64,000 nucleotides of DNA, taken from Amycolatopsis lexingtonensis. Its GTDB lineage: Bacteria; Actinomycetota; Actinomycetes; Mycobacteriales; Pseudonocardiaceae. Shown here one piece after another: positions 38,796 to 47,012 of this stretch. Where the stretch lies: contig NZ_JADBEG010000001.1 of assembly GCF_014873755.1 (NCBI RefSeq), positions 188,501 through 252,500 on the forward strand, given 5' to 3'. The notes beneath the pieces were generated by a model that did not search any database, was not told the origin of the DNA, and was given only the letters and a program-made list of their open reading frames with translations. The position numbers were made by a program, and so were the translations under genes. How positions within the stretch are numbered: position 1 is the first letter of the stretch; the number at the start of each line of letters is the position of its first letter.

Positions 38796-40223
38796 TTAGA
38801 AGGGGTAACCCGCGATGTCCGCGCGGACGGTCAGCCACTGGGTTTCGGTAAAGGCCTCGATGTTGGCCTTCGCGCCGCCGAAGCGGGAGCCATTGCCGGA
38901 GTCGCCGACGCCGCCGAACGGGGCGGTGGGCTCGTCGCCGACGGTTTGCTCGTTGATGTGCACCTTGCCCGAGCGGACTTCCTCGGCCAGCTTCATCGCG
39001 GTGCCGACGTCGCCGAGGATGCCGACCGACAGGCCGTACTCGGAATCGTTGACCAGCCGCGCCGCCTCGTCGAGGTCGCGGTAGGCGCGCACCGGCGCGA
39101 CCGGGCCGAAGATCTCTTCGCGCCACGCCGGGGTGTCGTCGTCGAGTCCGAAGAGGACGGTCGGCGGGTAGTACGGCGCGTCCGGCTTGCCGCCGGCCAG
39201 GACGCGGGCGCCCGCCGCGACACTCCGGTCGACGACGTCGGCGACGTGCGCGAGCTGCCGGTCGTCGATGATCGGGCCGAGCGCCACCTCGCCGGTGGCC
39301 GGGTTCCCGACCGGCAGCCGCCGCGCCTTCTCCGCCAGCGCTTCGACGTATTCGTCCACTTGGGACTCGTGGACCAGGTGCCGTCCGGTGGTCATGCAGA
39401 TCTGGCCCTGGTGCAGGAACGAGCCGAACGCGCCGGCGGAGGCGGCCTTGGCGACGTCGGCGCCCGGCAGCACGACGAGCGCGTTGTTCCCGCCCAGCTC
39501 CAGGTGCACGCGCTTGAGCGAGCGGGCGGCGGCCTCGCCGACCTTCCGCCCGGCCGCGGTGGACCCGGTGAACGACACGACCGACACCTCGGGCGCGTCG
39601 ACCACCGCGGCGCCGACGGCGGCGTCCCCGGGCAGCAGGTGCAGCAAGCCTTCCGGGAGGCCGGCCGCCTCGAAGACGCGCACGATGCTGACCCCGCCGG
39701 ACACCGCGGTCCGCAGGTCCGGCTTGAGCAGCACGGCGTTGCCGAGCGCCAACGCGGGCGCGACCGAGCGGATCGCCAGGATCAGCGGGAAGTTGAACGG
39801 CGAGATCACCGAGACGACACCGCACGGCTGGCGCCGCGCCAGCGACCAGCGGGGCTCGCCGGTGCTCAGCACCTCGCCGAGCGGATGCGTGGGCAGGGCC
39901 GCGGCCTCGAAGCAGATCCCGGCCGCCATCTCCGTTTCGATCCCGGCTTTGGGGCGCGTTGAACCGGCCTCGCGGACGATCCAGTCCTGCACCTCGGCGG
40001 CGTGCGCCTCCCACAGCTCGCCGGCCCGGCGCAGCACCGCGGCGCGCTCGGCAGGCTTGCGCCGCGCCCAGTCGCGTTGCGCCTTCGCCGCAGCCGCCGC
40101 CGCTTCGGCGACGTCCTCCGGTGTCGCGATGCCCACGCCGCCCAGGGTTTCCCCGGTGGCCGGTTCGACGACCGCGTGGGTCCCGCCGCTGCCGCGCACG
40201 AACTCGTTGTCCAGCAAGGTCAT
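38796..40223 (-). CDS. Benzaldehyde dehydrogenase (NAD(P)+)
   Basis: A 475-residue aldehyde dehydrogenase. VISPFNFPLILAIRSVAPAL is the cofactor-binding entry, SFTGSTAAGRKVGEAAARSL is the Rossmann loop, HLELGGNN has the general-base glutamate and GQICMTTGR the catalytic cysteine. Sequence resembles the benzaldehyde/vanillin dehydrogenase subgroup. Placed between benzoylformate decarboxylase (2-bp gap) and an aromatic-acid transporter, it should oxidise benzaldehyde to benzoate. Note that ATG is used with GTG two codons upstream as alternative. Confidence 0.87.
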   Translation of the reverse strand: MTLLDNEFVRGSGGTHAVVEPATGETLGGVGIATPEDVAEAAAAAAKAQRDWARRKPAERAAVLRRAGELWEAHAAEVQDWIVREAGSTRPKAGIETEMAAGICFEAAALPTHPLGEVLSTGEPRWSLARRQPCGVVSVISPFNFPLILAIRSVAPALALGNAVLLKPDLRTAVSGGVSIVRVFEAAGLPEGLLHLLPGDAAVGAAVVDAPEVSVVSFTGSTAAGRKVGEAAARSLKRVHLELGGNNALVVLPGADVAKAASAGAFGSFLHQGQICMTTGRHLVHESQVDEYVEALAEKARRLPVGNPATGEVALGPIIDDRQLAHVADVVDRSVAAGARVLAGGKPDAPYYPPTVLFGLDDDTPAWREEIFGPVAPVRAYRDLDEAARLVNDSEYGLSVGILGDVGTAMKLAEEVRSGKVHINEQTVGDEPTAPFGGVGDSGNGSRFGGAKANIEAFTETQWLTVRADIAGYPF

Positions 40224-40225
40224 GA

Positions 40226-41800
40226 TCACTCCGGTGTGGTCGGTTCGGTGTCGACCTGGATCAGCCGCGGGCCGTCCGGGGTCGACTTGAGCTGGTCGAG
40301 CAGGTCGCCGGCATCGGTGACGGTGGTGGCCGGGACGCCGTAGCCGGCGGCGATGGCGGTGAAGTCCAGCCCCGGGATCTCCGTGCCCGGCACGTCCGGC
40401 GTGCCGAGCAGCTCGCCGAACCACCGCAGGGCGCCGTAGACGCCGTTGCGCAGGATCACGAACGTGACCGGGACGCGGTAGTGCGCGGCGCTCCACAACG
40501 CCGTGATGCCGTAGTTCGCCGAGCCGTCGCCGATGACGCCGACGACCGGGCGGTCCGGGCTGCCCATGGCGACGCCGACCGCGGCGGGCAGGCCGAACCC
40601 GAGCCCGCCGGCGGCCGGGAAGAAGTACGAACCCTCGCGGCGCAGGTCCATTTGCCGCCACCACGCCGAGTTCGTCGACGTCGATTCGACGACGTACCGG
40701 GTGTCGTCGGTCTGGGTCTCGCGCAGCGCGGCGAAAACCTGTTCCGGGTGCAGCGCTTTCGCGCCGGTCTTGGGCTCCGGGTTCGCGGCGAACTCGCCGG
40801 CCGGGGGCCGGGCGGGCAGCTTCGCGAGCAGCGCCTCGATGACCGGGGCCGGGTCGGCCACGAGCGCTTCGCCCATCGGGGCGCGGGCCGCGGCGCCGAA
40901 GTCGTCGGTCACCTGGATCAGGCGCGTGCCCTCCGGCAGGTACTCGCCGGGGACGTGCTGGTGGTAGCGGAACACCGGCGCGCCGAGCACCAGCACGAGG
41001 TCGTGCCCGGTGAACGCGGCCGAGATCGGCGCGATGCCGGCGGGCAGCACGCCGCGGAACAGCGGGTGCCGGTTCGGGAAGGGCAGCCGGTGCGGCGACG
41101 GTGCCACCCAGGTCGGCAGGCCGAGGTGCTCGGCCAATGCGACGGCGCGGTCGAACAGGCCGGTCGCGTCGACGTCGCCGCCCAGCACCAGCGCGGGGTT
41201 CTGCGCCCCGGCCAGTGCCGCGGCGAGCTCATCGAGCTGGGCCGGGCTGGGCGCGAGTCCCCTTTGGACGTTCCGGTTCAGCGTCGCGGCGGCGTTGGCG
41301 GGCAGTTCGGCGGCCCAGTCGTCGTAGGGGACCGACAGGTAGGTCGGGCGCCGGTGCAGCTCGGCCTCGAACACCGCCTGCGCGAGCGACCGCGGGACGT
41401 CTTCCGCGCAGCTCGGCTCGCCGGCCCAGCCGACCAGCGGCCGCATCAGCTGCGTGGCGTCGACGTTGGCGAGCATCGCCTCGAGCCCGATGGCCGACCG
41501 CACCTGCTGGCCGGCGGTCAGCACCAGGGGCGAGCGCGAGTAGACGGCGTTGGTCAGCGCGCCCATCGCGTTGCCCGACCCGGCGGCGGCGTGCAGGTTG
41601 ACCAGCACCGGGCGGCCGGTCGCCTGGGCGTAGCCGTCGGCCATCCCGACGACGGCGCCTTCGTGCAGGCCGAGCACGTACCGGAAGTGCGACGGCAGCT
41701 CGGCCAGGAACGGCAGCTCGTTGGAGCCGGGGTTGCCGAAGATCGTGGTCAGGCCACGGCGGTCCAGGAACTCGTGGGCGAGCCGGCGGGCGGTGGGCAT
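40226..41800 (-). CDS. mdlC: Benzoylformate decarboxylase
   Basis: A 524-residue TPP-dependent decarboxylase close in length to characterised benzoylformate decarboxylase (528). FGNPGSNELPFLAELPSHFR with LGLHEGAVVGMADGYAQATG includes the catalytic glutamate; LNRNVQRGL follows the N-terminal domain; GVIGDGSANYGITALWSAAH is the TPP GDGSxxY site. It converts benzoylformate to benzaldehyde, which the next enzyme oxidises. ATG at MPTARRLAHE follows GAGGAGGA; a longer frame upstream would run through the promoter. Divergent LysR likely activates the operon. Confidence 0.88.
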   Translation of the reverse strand: MPTARRLAHEFLDRRGLTTIFGNPGSNELPFLAELPSHFRYVLGLHEGAVVGMADGYAQATGRPVLVNLHAAAGSGNAMGALTNAVYSRSPLVLTAGQQVRSAIGLEAMLANVDATQLMRPLVGWAGEPSCAEDVPRSLAQAVFEAELHRRPTYLSVPYDDWAAELPANAAATLNRNVQRGLAPSPAQLDELAAALAGAQNPALVLGGDVDATGLFDRAVALAEHLGLPTWVAPSPHRLPFPNRHPLFRGVLPAGIAPISAAFTGHDLVLVLGAPVFRYHQHVPGEYLPEGTRLIQVTDDFGAAARAPMGEALVADPAPVIEALLAKLPARPPAGEFAANPEPKTGAKALHPEQVFAALRETQTDDTRYVVESTSTNSAWWRQMDLRREGSYFFPAAGGLGFGLPAAVGVAMGSPDRPVVGVIGDGSANYGITALWSAAHYRVPVTFVILRNGVYGALRWFGELLGTPDVPGTEIPGLDFTAIAAGYGVPATTVTDAGDLLDQLKSTPDGPRLIQVDTEPTTPE

Positions 41801-41888
41801 GGCGCGGGTCCTCCTCGGGCGGGTTGGACCAGACCCTAGGGAGGCCACCGGGTTGTGCTCCAATAAATGTTGCCGTGGTCGTTCATAG

Positions 41889-42791
41889 ATGGGATCGATG
41901 ATGCGGGACTTCGACCTGAACCTGGTCCGGACGTTCGTGCTGCTCTATGAGACCCGCAGCGTGACCGCCACGGCCGAGTCCCTGCACGTCACGCAGCCGA
42001 CGATCAGCTACAGCCTGCAGAAGCTGCGGCGCCGGTTCTCCGACGAGCTGTTCCGCCGCAGCGGCAGCGGCCTGGTGCCCACGACGACCGCCCGGGCGCT
42101 GTACGAGCCGCTGCACAGCGCGCTGTCCGGGATCGAAACGGCGGTCAGCGGCGCCTGGTCGTTCGACCCGGCTTCGGCGCGGGCCGCGTTCACGCTCTGC
42201 CTGTCGGACCTGGGGGAGATCTCGCTGCTGCCGCGGCTGATGGCCGCGCTGCCGTCGCGCGCTCCCGGCGTGACGCTGACGGTCCGTCCCCTCGACGTCG
42301 ACCGCGCCGCGGACCAGCTCGGCCGCGGCGAGATCGACGCGTTCATCGCGTCCCCGCTGATCAGCTCGCAGCGCGTGGCCCGGATCCCGCTGTTCTCCGA
42401 GGGCTACCTGGGGATGGTCGCGTTCGACCACCCGCGTCTGCAGTCGCGGGTCGACTTCGCGTCGCTCGCCGCCGAGCGCCACGTGACGGTGTTCGGCCCG
42501 ACCGGCCACGACGGCCCCCGCCGGGCCCTGGAGGCGCACGGCCTGCTCGACCGGGTGGTGCTGGAGGTGACCCGGTTCGCCGCCTTGCCGTACCTCGTCC
42601 AGGACGGCGAGCTGGTGGCGATGGTCCCGCGCCTGGTGGCGGAGATGTTCGCGGCCGAGCACCGGGTCCGCCTGTTCGACCTGCCGATGGACGTCGAGCC
42701 GGCGCAGGTTTCGGTGTACACGCGGCACACGCACGCGCGCAGCCCGGCCCAGCACTGGCTTGTGACATTCATGCGCGAAGTGCTCAGCTGA
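41889..42791 (+). CDS. LysR-family transcriptional regulator
   Basis: A LysR regulator of 300 residues (297 or 296 from the inner ATGs at MMRDFDLNL). HTH: RSVTATAESLHVTQPTISYSL followed by KLRRRFSDELFRRS; the effector domain follows with RAAFTLCLSDLGEISLLPRL, resembling the NahR/NodD-like aromatic-responsive group. It is divergent from the benzoylformate decarboxylase operon, 88 bp between starts, and is the likely aromatic-acid-responsive activator of that operon. Confidence 0.88.
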   Translation: MGSMMRDFDLNLVRTFVLLYETRSVTATAESLHVTQPTISYSLQKLRRRFSDELFRRSGSGLVPTTTARALYEPLHSALSGIETAVSGAWSFDPASARAAFTLCLSDLGEISLLPRLMAALPSRAPGVTLTVRPLDVDRAADQLGRGEIDAFIASPLISSQRVARIPLFSEGYLGMVAFDHPRLQSRVDFASLAAERHVTVFGPTGHDGPRRALEAHGLLDRVVLEVTRFAALPYLVQDGELVAMVPRLVAEMFAAEHRVRLFDLPMDVEPAQVSVYTRHTHARSPAQHWLVTFMREVLS

Positions 42792-42924
42792 TTTAACACG
42801 CATTTTTCTTGGCGCCCATTTCCCGCCGAAAGATCTGGGCCGAACGTGTACTGCTTGGTGCGGAACCGATCCAGCGCTGCCTAGGGTCGATCACGGTCCT
42901 GGAACCGAACTAGGGAGGAATCCG

Positions 42925-43002
42925 GTGAAGCTCGTCCGGCTGGTCAAGAAAGCGCTTCCCAAGAAGAGCCTGAAGTCGTACGCCTGGTACGGCTGGATCT
43001 GA
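42925..43002 (+). CDS. Atropopeptide-type RiPP precursor peptide
   Basis: A 25-codon gene with its own strong ribosome site (AGGGAGGA, 6 bases before GTG). The peptide has a basic leader (MKLVRLVKKALPKKS) ending in LKSYAWYGWI. The C-terminal AWYGWI matches the AWYxWx pattern of tryptorubin A (AWYIWY), and a lysine-rich leader with KSL-xY before the core fits what I recall of atropopeptide precursors. A single P450 gene follows 55 bp later, the family's minimal architecture. W21, Y22 and W24 are the probable crosslink partners; Ile replaces the terminal aromatic. GGAACC repeats at 42862 and 42901 are a weak hint of an ECF-sigma promoter. Confidence 0.85.
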   Translation: MKLVRLVKKALPKKSLKSYAWYGWI

Positions 43003-43008
43003 TCACCC

Positions 43009-43035
43009 GGCCGGTCCCGGTCACCGGGACCGGCC
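43009..43035 (+). terminator. Attenuator hairpin between RiPP precursor and P450
   Basis: GGCCGGTCCCGG (43009-43020) pairs perfectly with CCGGGACCGGCC (43024-43035) around TCA, starting 7 bases after the precursor stop. There is no U-tract, so it is better viewed as an mRNA-stabilising or partial-attenuation structure that lets precursor be made in excess over enzyme, as is common in RiPP operons. Confidence 0.7.
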
Positions 43036-43057
43036 CCTTCCCGAGGAGTCCCGGAAC

Positions 43058-44110
43058 GTGGTCATCGCCCGCGCGTCCCGCACGGTCGTCTTCGCCCCTC
43101 GTCTCGAGCAACTGCTCGCCACGCACATCGGTGACGGCGTTTTCCGGCTCGAACCGGACACCATCGGGATCGCGGACCCGGAAACGATGGACGGCGTGCT
43201 CCGGGCTCGTCCGGCCAACGCCGAGGAACGGCCCACCTTCAAACCGGTGCTGGGCCGCGGCGTCACCCGCACCGAGTCCGCCTCGCTGATGCAGGCGCTG
43301 GGCGCCGACGTCCGTGCGGCGTTGAAGCGTCCCGCCGACCGGCCCGATCTCACCGGCACCTGGCCGGACGTCCCGCACGACTACCTGCGCCGGTTCGTCT
43401 TCGGACCCGAACTGCGCCGCTTCCGCGTGCTCGTGGACCGCCGCCTGGAGCTGACGCCGAAGCTGACGTGGTCGGCGGTCACCGCGGGCGCCGCGCTGGT
43501 CCGCCCGCCGGCGCCCGGCACCCCGCTTTCCACGCTCGCGCGCCAGGTCGTGGCCGCCGAGAGCCTGGCCGAGCGGCGCTTCCGGATGTACCTCTACCGC
43601 CGGGTCGCCGGGCCGATCTGCTTCACGGTGGCGGCCCTGGTCACCAGCGCGGTGTGGCTCGGCGCGCCGTTCGACGACGACGTCCCGAACGAGTACGTCA
43701 TCCACGAGGCGCTGCGGCTGCTCCCGCCGTCGTGGAACATCCTGCGCGTCCGCTCGCCGGAGTTCGCCGCCGTCGACCCGCGGATCGGGGCCGGGGACGA
43801 CGTCCTGCTGCTGCCGCTGCTGAGCCACCGGTCCCCGGAGCTCTGGGAGGCTCCGGCCGAGTTCCGGCCCCGGCGCTGGGCCGGGCTCGACCCGGACACC
43901 CACCCGGGGTACCTGCCGTTCGGGCACGCGAACGAACGCTGCTGGGGCCGGCACCTGGTGCTGCCGCTGGCGAGCAGGCTGCTCGACGTCGTCCGCGCCG
44001 AAGGCCTGGTCCCGGACCCGCGCCGGACCCGGGCCCGCGTCGAGCTCGACGGCCTGCTGGAGCCGTCGGGCGTGCGGGTCGTCAGGCCGGGGAGCAGCGG
44101 GCGCCGTTGA
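43058..44110 (+). CDS. Cytochrome P450, atropopeptide crosslinking enzyme
   Basis: A 350-residue P450, shorter than the usual ~400. ExxR is E217-A-L-R220 in NEYVIHEALRLLPPSWN, the PERF-like segment is PAEFRPRRWAG, and the heme loop is FGHANERCWG with ligand Cys295. The I-helix region (ICFTVAALVTSAVWL) lacks the acid-threonine pair used for oxygen activation in monooxygenases, a feature compatible with oxidative aryl coupling. GTG start 10 bases after GAGGAG. Placed directly after the AWYGWI precursor, it should form the aryl crosslinks. No ferredoxin, protease or exporter gene accompanies it. It overlaps the convergent CBM2 gene by 29 bp. Confidence 0.85.
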   Translation: MVIARASRTVVFAPRLEQLLATHIGDGVFRLEPDTIGIADPETMDGVLRARPANAEERPTFKPVLGRGVTRTESASLMQALGADVRAALKRPADRPDLTGTWPDVPHDYLRRFVFGPELRRFRVLVDRRLELTPKLTWSAVTAGAALVRPPAPGTPLSTLARQVVAAESLAERRFRMYLYRRVAGPICFTVAALVTSAVWLGAPFDDDVPNEYVIHEALRLLPPSWNILRVRSPEFAAVDPRIGAGDDVLLLPLLSHRSPELWEAPAEFRPRRWAGLDPDTHPGYLPFGHANERCWGRHLVLPLASRLLDVVRAEGLVPDPRRTRARVELDGLLEPSGVRVVRPGSSGRR

Positions 44111-44858
44111 GGGCGAACGCGGCGGGCGCCGGGTTGCCCTGGCCGGAGGCGCCGTTGAAGCCGAAGCCGACGGTCGCGCCCGGGGCGAGGGTGGCGTTGT
44201 AGGACGCGGCGGTGATGGTGACCCGGTCACCGTTCTGGGCGAAGTCGCCGTCCCAGCTGTGGGTGACGTGCTGGCCGGCGGTGAACGTCCAGGTCAGCGT
44301 CCACGGCGAGCGCGTTTCGCCGCTCTTGTTGGTGACGGTGACGTTCGCGGTGAAGCCGTCGTTCCACTGGTCCGTGACGGAGTAGCGCACGGTGCACAGC
44401 ACGGGCGTGGCGGTCGGGGTCGGAGTCGTGGACGGCGGCGCCGTGGTGGCGGACGCGGTCTGCCGCAGCACGGTGGGGATCGGCGTCGGAGCCGGCTTCG
44501 GCACCGGTGTCGTTGAGCGCGGGGTGGTCGTCGCGGGAGCGAGCGAGTCCGCCACCGTCGCCGTCTGCCGTCCCGGTGCGCTTTCGGACGTCACCGCGAT
44601 GAGCACCAGGCTGCCGACCACCACGGCGGCGCCGCCGAGCGCGGAGATCCACCGGATCCGCCGCCCGGCCCGCTGCTGGTGCGCCGCGGCCTCGCGCGCC
44701 CGCTGCTCGAGGCGCTCGCGGTAGCCGTCACCGGTGTCTTCCTCGCGCGCGGCCGAGGTTCCGGGCGCCTCGCCGAGTGATCGCGGGGTCGCCCCGGTTT
44801 CCCGGAGCAGCTCGGCGACGGAGATCTCCTCGTCGCGTCGACGGCCGGTGCGCGCCAT
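44082..44858 (-). CDS. Membrane-anchored CBM2 carbohydrate-binding protein
   Basis: A 258-residue protein in four parts: a charged cytoplasmic N-terminus (ISVAELLRETGATPRSLGEA, a motif of actinobacterial anti-sigma-like or membrane proteins), one transmembrane helix at about 71-90 (ISALGGAAVVVGSLVLIAVT), a Thr/Pro-rich linker, and a C-terminal family 2 carbohydrate-binding module (YSVTDQWNDGFTANVTVTN, WTLTWTF, NGDRVTI, paired cysteines in LCTVRY and GARCSP). It would present a cellulose- or chitin-binding module outside the cell, possibly signalling across the membrane. ATG at MARTGRRR gives the natural start. Confidence 0.82.
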   Translation of the reverse strand: MARTGRRRDEEISVAELLRETGATPRSLGEAPGTSAAREEDTGDGYRERLEQRAREAAAHQQRAGRRIRWISALGGAAVVVGSLVLIAVTSESAPGRQTATVADSLAPATTTPRSTTPVPKPAPTPIPTVLRQTASATTAPPSTTPTPTATPVLCTVRYSVTDQWNDGFTANVTVTNKSGETRSPWTLTWTFTAGQHVTHSWDGDFAQNGDRVTITAASYNATLAPGATVGFGFNGASGQGNPAPAAFALNGARCSPA

Positions 44859-45015
44859 ACCCGGAACCTCCCGTTCTGCGGCCCGACCGGCGAATCCTAG
44901 GAAGCCGGAGCGGCCTTGTAAACCACGTGCACGCCGCGTGCACGAGACGGTGACACGGCGGGAGTTCCCTGGGGTCGTGGCCGGATCAGCCGGCCGGGAT
45001 CCCAGGAGGTTTCCG

Positions 45016-45960
45016 ATGTCCGAGAAGAAGATCATCGCTGTCGTCGGCGCGACCGGGCAGCAGGGTGGCGGGCTGGCCCGCGCCATCCTCGACGACCCGG
45101 AGCAGCGGTTCGCGCTGCGTGCCCTCACCCGCAACCCGGACTCCGACGCCGCCCGCGCGCTCGCCGCGCGCGGAGCCGAGGTCGTCGCCGCCGACCTCGA
45201 CGACGAAGCGAGCCTGACCAAGGCGTTCGAAGGCGCGTACGGCGCCTACCTCGTCACCGCGTTCTGGGAGTACAACTCCGTGGAGCGCGAACAGCGGCAG
45301 GCCCGCGCGATGGCCGGCGCCGCGAAGGCGGCCGGGCTGCGGCACGTGATCTGGTCGACCCTGCCCGACACCCGCCTCCACCTGCGCGACGAGGACCGCA
45401 CGCCGACGCTGCACGGGCGCTACAAGGTGCCGCACTTCGACGGCAAGGCCGAGGCCGAGGCGTTCTTCGTCGAAGCGGGCGTGCCCACGACGTTCCTCTC
45501 GACGACGTTCTACTTCGAGGCCTTCGTGGACTTCTTCCGCCCGGTCCGCGACCCCGACGGCGTCCTTGCGCTGCACCTGCCGATGGCTAGCGGGCGGCTG
45601 CCGGGCATCGCGGCCGAGGACATCGGGCGCACCGCGTTCGGCGTCTTCGCCCGCGGGCCGGAACTCGCGGGGGAGACGATCAGCATCTCCGGCGAGAACC
45701 TGACCGGCGAGGAGTACGCGGCGGCGTTCGCGAAGCAGCTCGGCACCGACGTCGCCTACCGGCCGATGGCCGTCGAAGACCTGCGCGCTTCGGGCGCGCC
45801 CGGCGCCGACGACCTCGCGAACATGTTCTTCTACTACGCCGAGCACGAAAACGTGTTCGCCGGCGCGCGCGACCCGGAGGCGGTGCGGCGGCTGAACCCG
45901 CGGCTGCAGGACTTCGCCGGCTGGCTCGCCGACCACCGCGACGCTTTCGGAGAGCTGTGA
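45016..45960 (+). CDS. NmrA-family NAD(P)-binding protein
   Basis: A 314-residue Rossmann protein with VVGATGQQGGGLARAILDDP as dinucleotide motif, then ALTRNPDSDAARALAARGAE and HVIWSTLPDT, all typical of the NmrA/HSCARG group. Such proteins bind NADP(H) as redox sensors or act as isoflavone-reductase-like enzymes. The ATG follows AGGAGG. Its stop overlaps the next gene's start, so it is coupled to an LLM flavin oxidoreductase; the pair may act in one redox step. Confidence 0.88.
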   Translation: MSEKKIIAVVGATGQQGGGLARAILDDPEQRFALRALTRNPDSDAARALAARGAEVVAADLDDEASLTKAFEGAYGAYLVTAFWEYNSVEREQRQARAMAGAAKAAGLRHVIWSTLPDTRLHLRDEDRTPTLHGRYKVPHFDGKAEAEAFFVEAGVPTTFLSTTFYFEAFVDFFRPVRDPDGVLALHLPMASGRLPGIAAEDIGRTAFGVFARGPELAGETISISGENLTGEEYAAAFAKQLGTDVAYRPMAVEDLRASGAPGADDLANMFFYYAEHENVFAGARDPEAVRRLNPRLQDFAGWLADHRDAFGEL

Positions 45961-46976
45961 TGGAGTTCGGGATCTTCGGGGTCGGGGACATCGCCCCCGA
46001 CCCCCGGACCGGCCGGGCGCCCACCGAGCACGAGCGGATCAAGCGGATGGTCGAGCTGGCCGTCCGCGCCGAGGAGGCCGGCCTCGACGTCTACGCGACG
46101 GGGGAGCACCACAACCCGCCGTTCGTGCCGTCGTCGCCGACCACGCTGCTCGGCTTCATCGCGGCGCGCACCAGCCGGATCACGCTGTCGACGTCGACGA
46201 CGCTGATCACCACGAACGACCCGGTCAAGATCGCCGAGGACTACGCGATGCTGCAGCACCTCGCCGACGGGCGCCTCGACCTGATGCTCGGCCGCGGCAA
46301 CACCGGCCCGGTCTACCCGTGGTTCGGCAAGGACATCCGCGACGGCATCGCACTGGCCGTGGAGAACTACGCGCTGCTGCGGCGGCTCTGGCGGGAGGAG
46401 GTCGTGGACTGGTCCGGGCGGTTCCGGACGCCGTTGCAGGGCTTCACGTCGACGCCCCGGCCGCTCGACGGACGGCCGCCGTTCGTCTGGCACGGGTCGA
46501 TCCGCAGCCCCCAGATCGCCGAGCAGGCGGCGTACTACGGCGACGGTTTCTTCCACAACAACATCTTTTGGCCGGTCGACCACACCCGCCGCATGGTCGA
46601 GTTCTATCGGGAGCGCTTCGAGCACCACGGCCACGGCTCAGCTGACCAGGCGATCGTCGGCCTCGGCGGCCAGGTGTTCATGCGCCGCCGCTCCCAGGAC
46701 GCGATCGAGGAGTTCCGCCCGTACTTCGACCACTCGCCGATCTACGGCCACGGCCCGTCGCTCGAGGAGACGATGGTCCAGACACCCTTGGCCGTGGGCA
46801 GCCCGCAGCAGGTCATCGACCGGACCATGCGGTTCCGCGAGGACTTCGGCGACTACCGGCGGCAGCTGTTCAACATCGACGGCATGGGCCTGCCCCACGA
46901 GGTGGCGCTGGAGCAGATCGACCTGCTGGGCGCGGAGGTGGTCCCGGCCCTGCGGTCGCCGTCGCGGGCCGCGTGA
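45957..46976 (+). CDS. LLM-class flavin-dependent oxidoreductase
   Basis: A 339-residue luciferase-like monooxygenase. EEAGLDVYATGEHHNPPF and TLITTNDPVKIAEDYAMLQ with LADGRLDLMLGRGNTGPVY are conserved blocks of the alkanal-monooxygenase subgroup (FMN type). AVGSPQQVIDRTMRF is the late conserved motif. GTG (or the next codon, ATG) as start, coupled to the NmrA-like gene. Substrate unknown; involvement with the RiPP locus 1 kb upstream is possible but unsupported. Confidence 0.87.
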   Translation: MMEFGIFGVGDIAPDPRTGRAPTEHERIKRMVELAVRAEEAGLDVYATGEHHNPPFVPSSPTTLLGFIAARTSRITLSTSTTLITTNDPVKIAEDYAMLQHLADGRLDLMLGRGNTGPVYPWFGKDIRDGIALAVENYALLRRLWREEVVDWSGRFRTPLQGFTSTPRPLDGRPPFVWHGSIRSPQIAEQAAYYGDGFFHNNIFWPVDHTRRMVEFYRERFEHHGHGSADQAIVGLGGQVFMRRRSQDAIEEFRPYFDHSPIYGHGPSLEETMVQTPLAVGSPQQVIDRTMRFREDFGDYRRQLFNIDGMGLPHEVALEQIDLLGAEVVPALRSPSRAA

Positions 46977-47012
46977 CGGGAATACCGGTCCGTCGCCAGG
47001 GGTTCACCCGGC

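Noticed and set aside
42925..44110. Biarylitide or cittilin-type cluster
   Set aside because: Those precursors carry cores such as YYH or YIYY; the AWYGWI ending and lysine-rich leader fit the tryptorubin pattern better.
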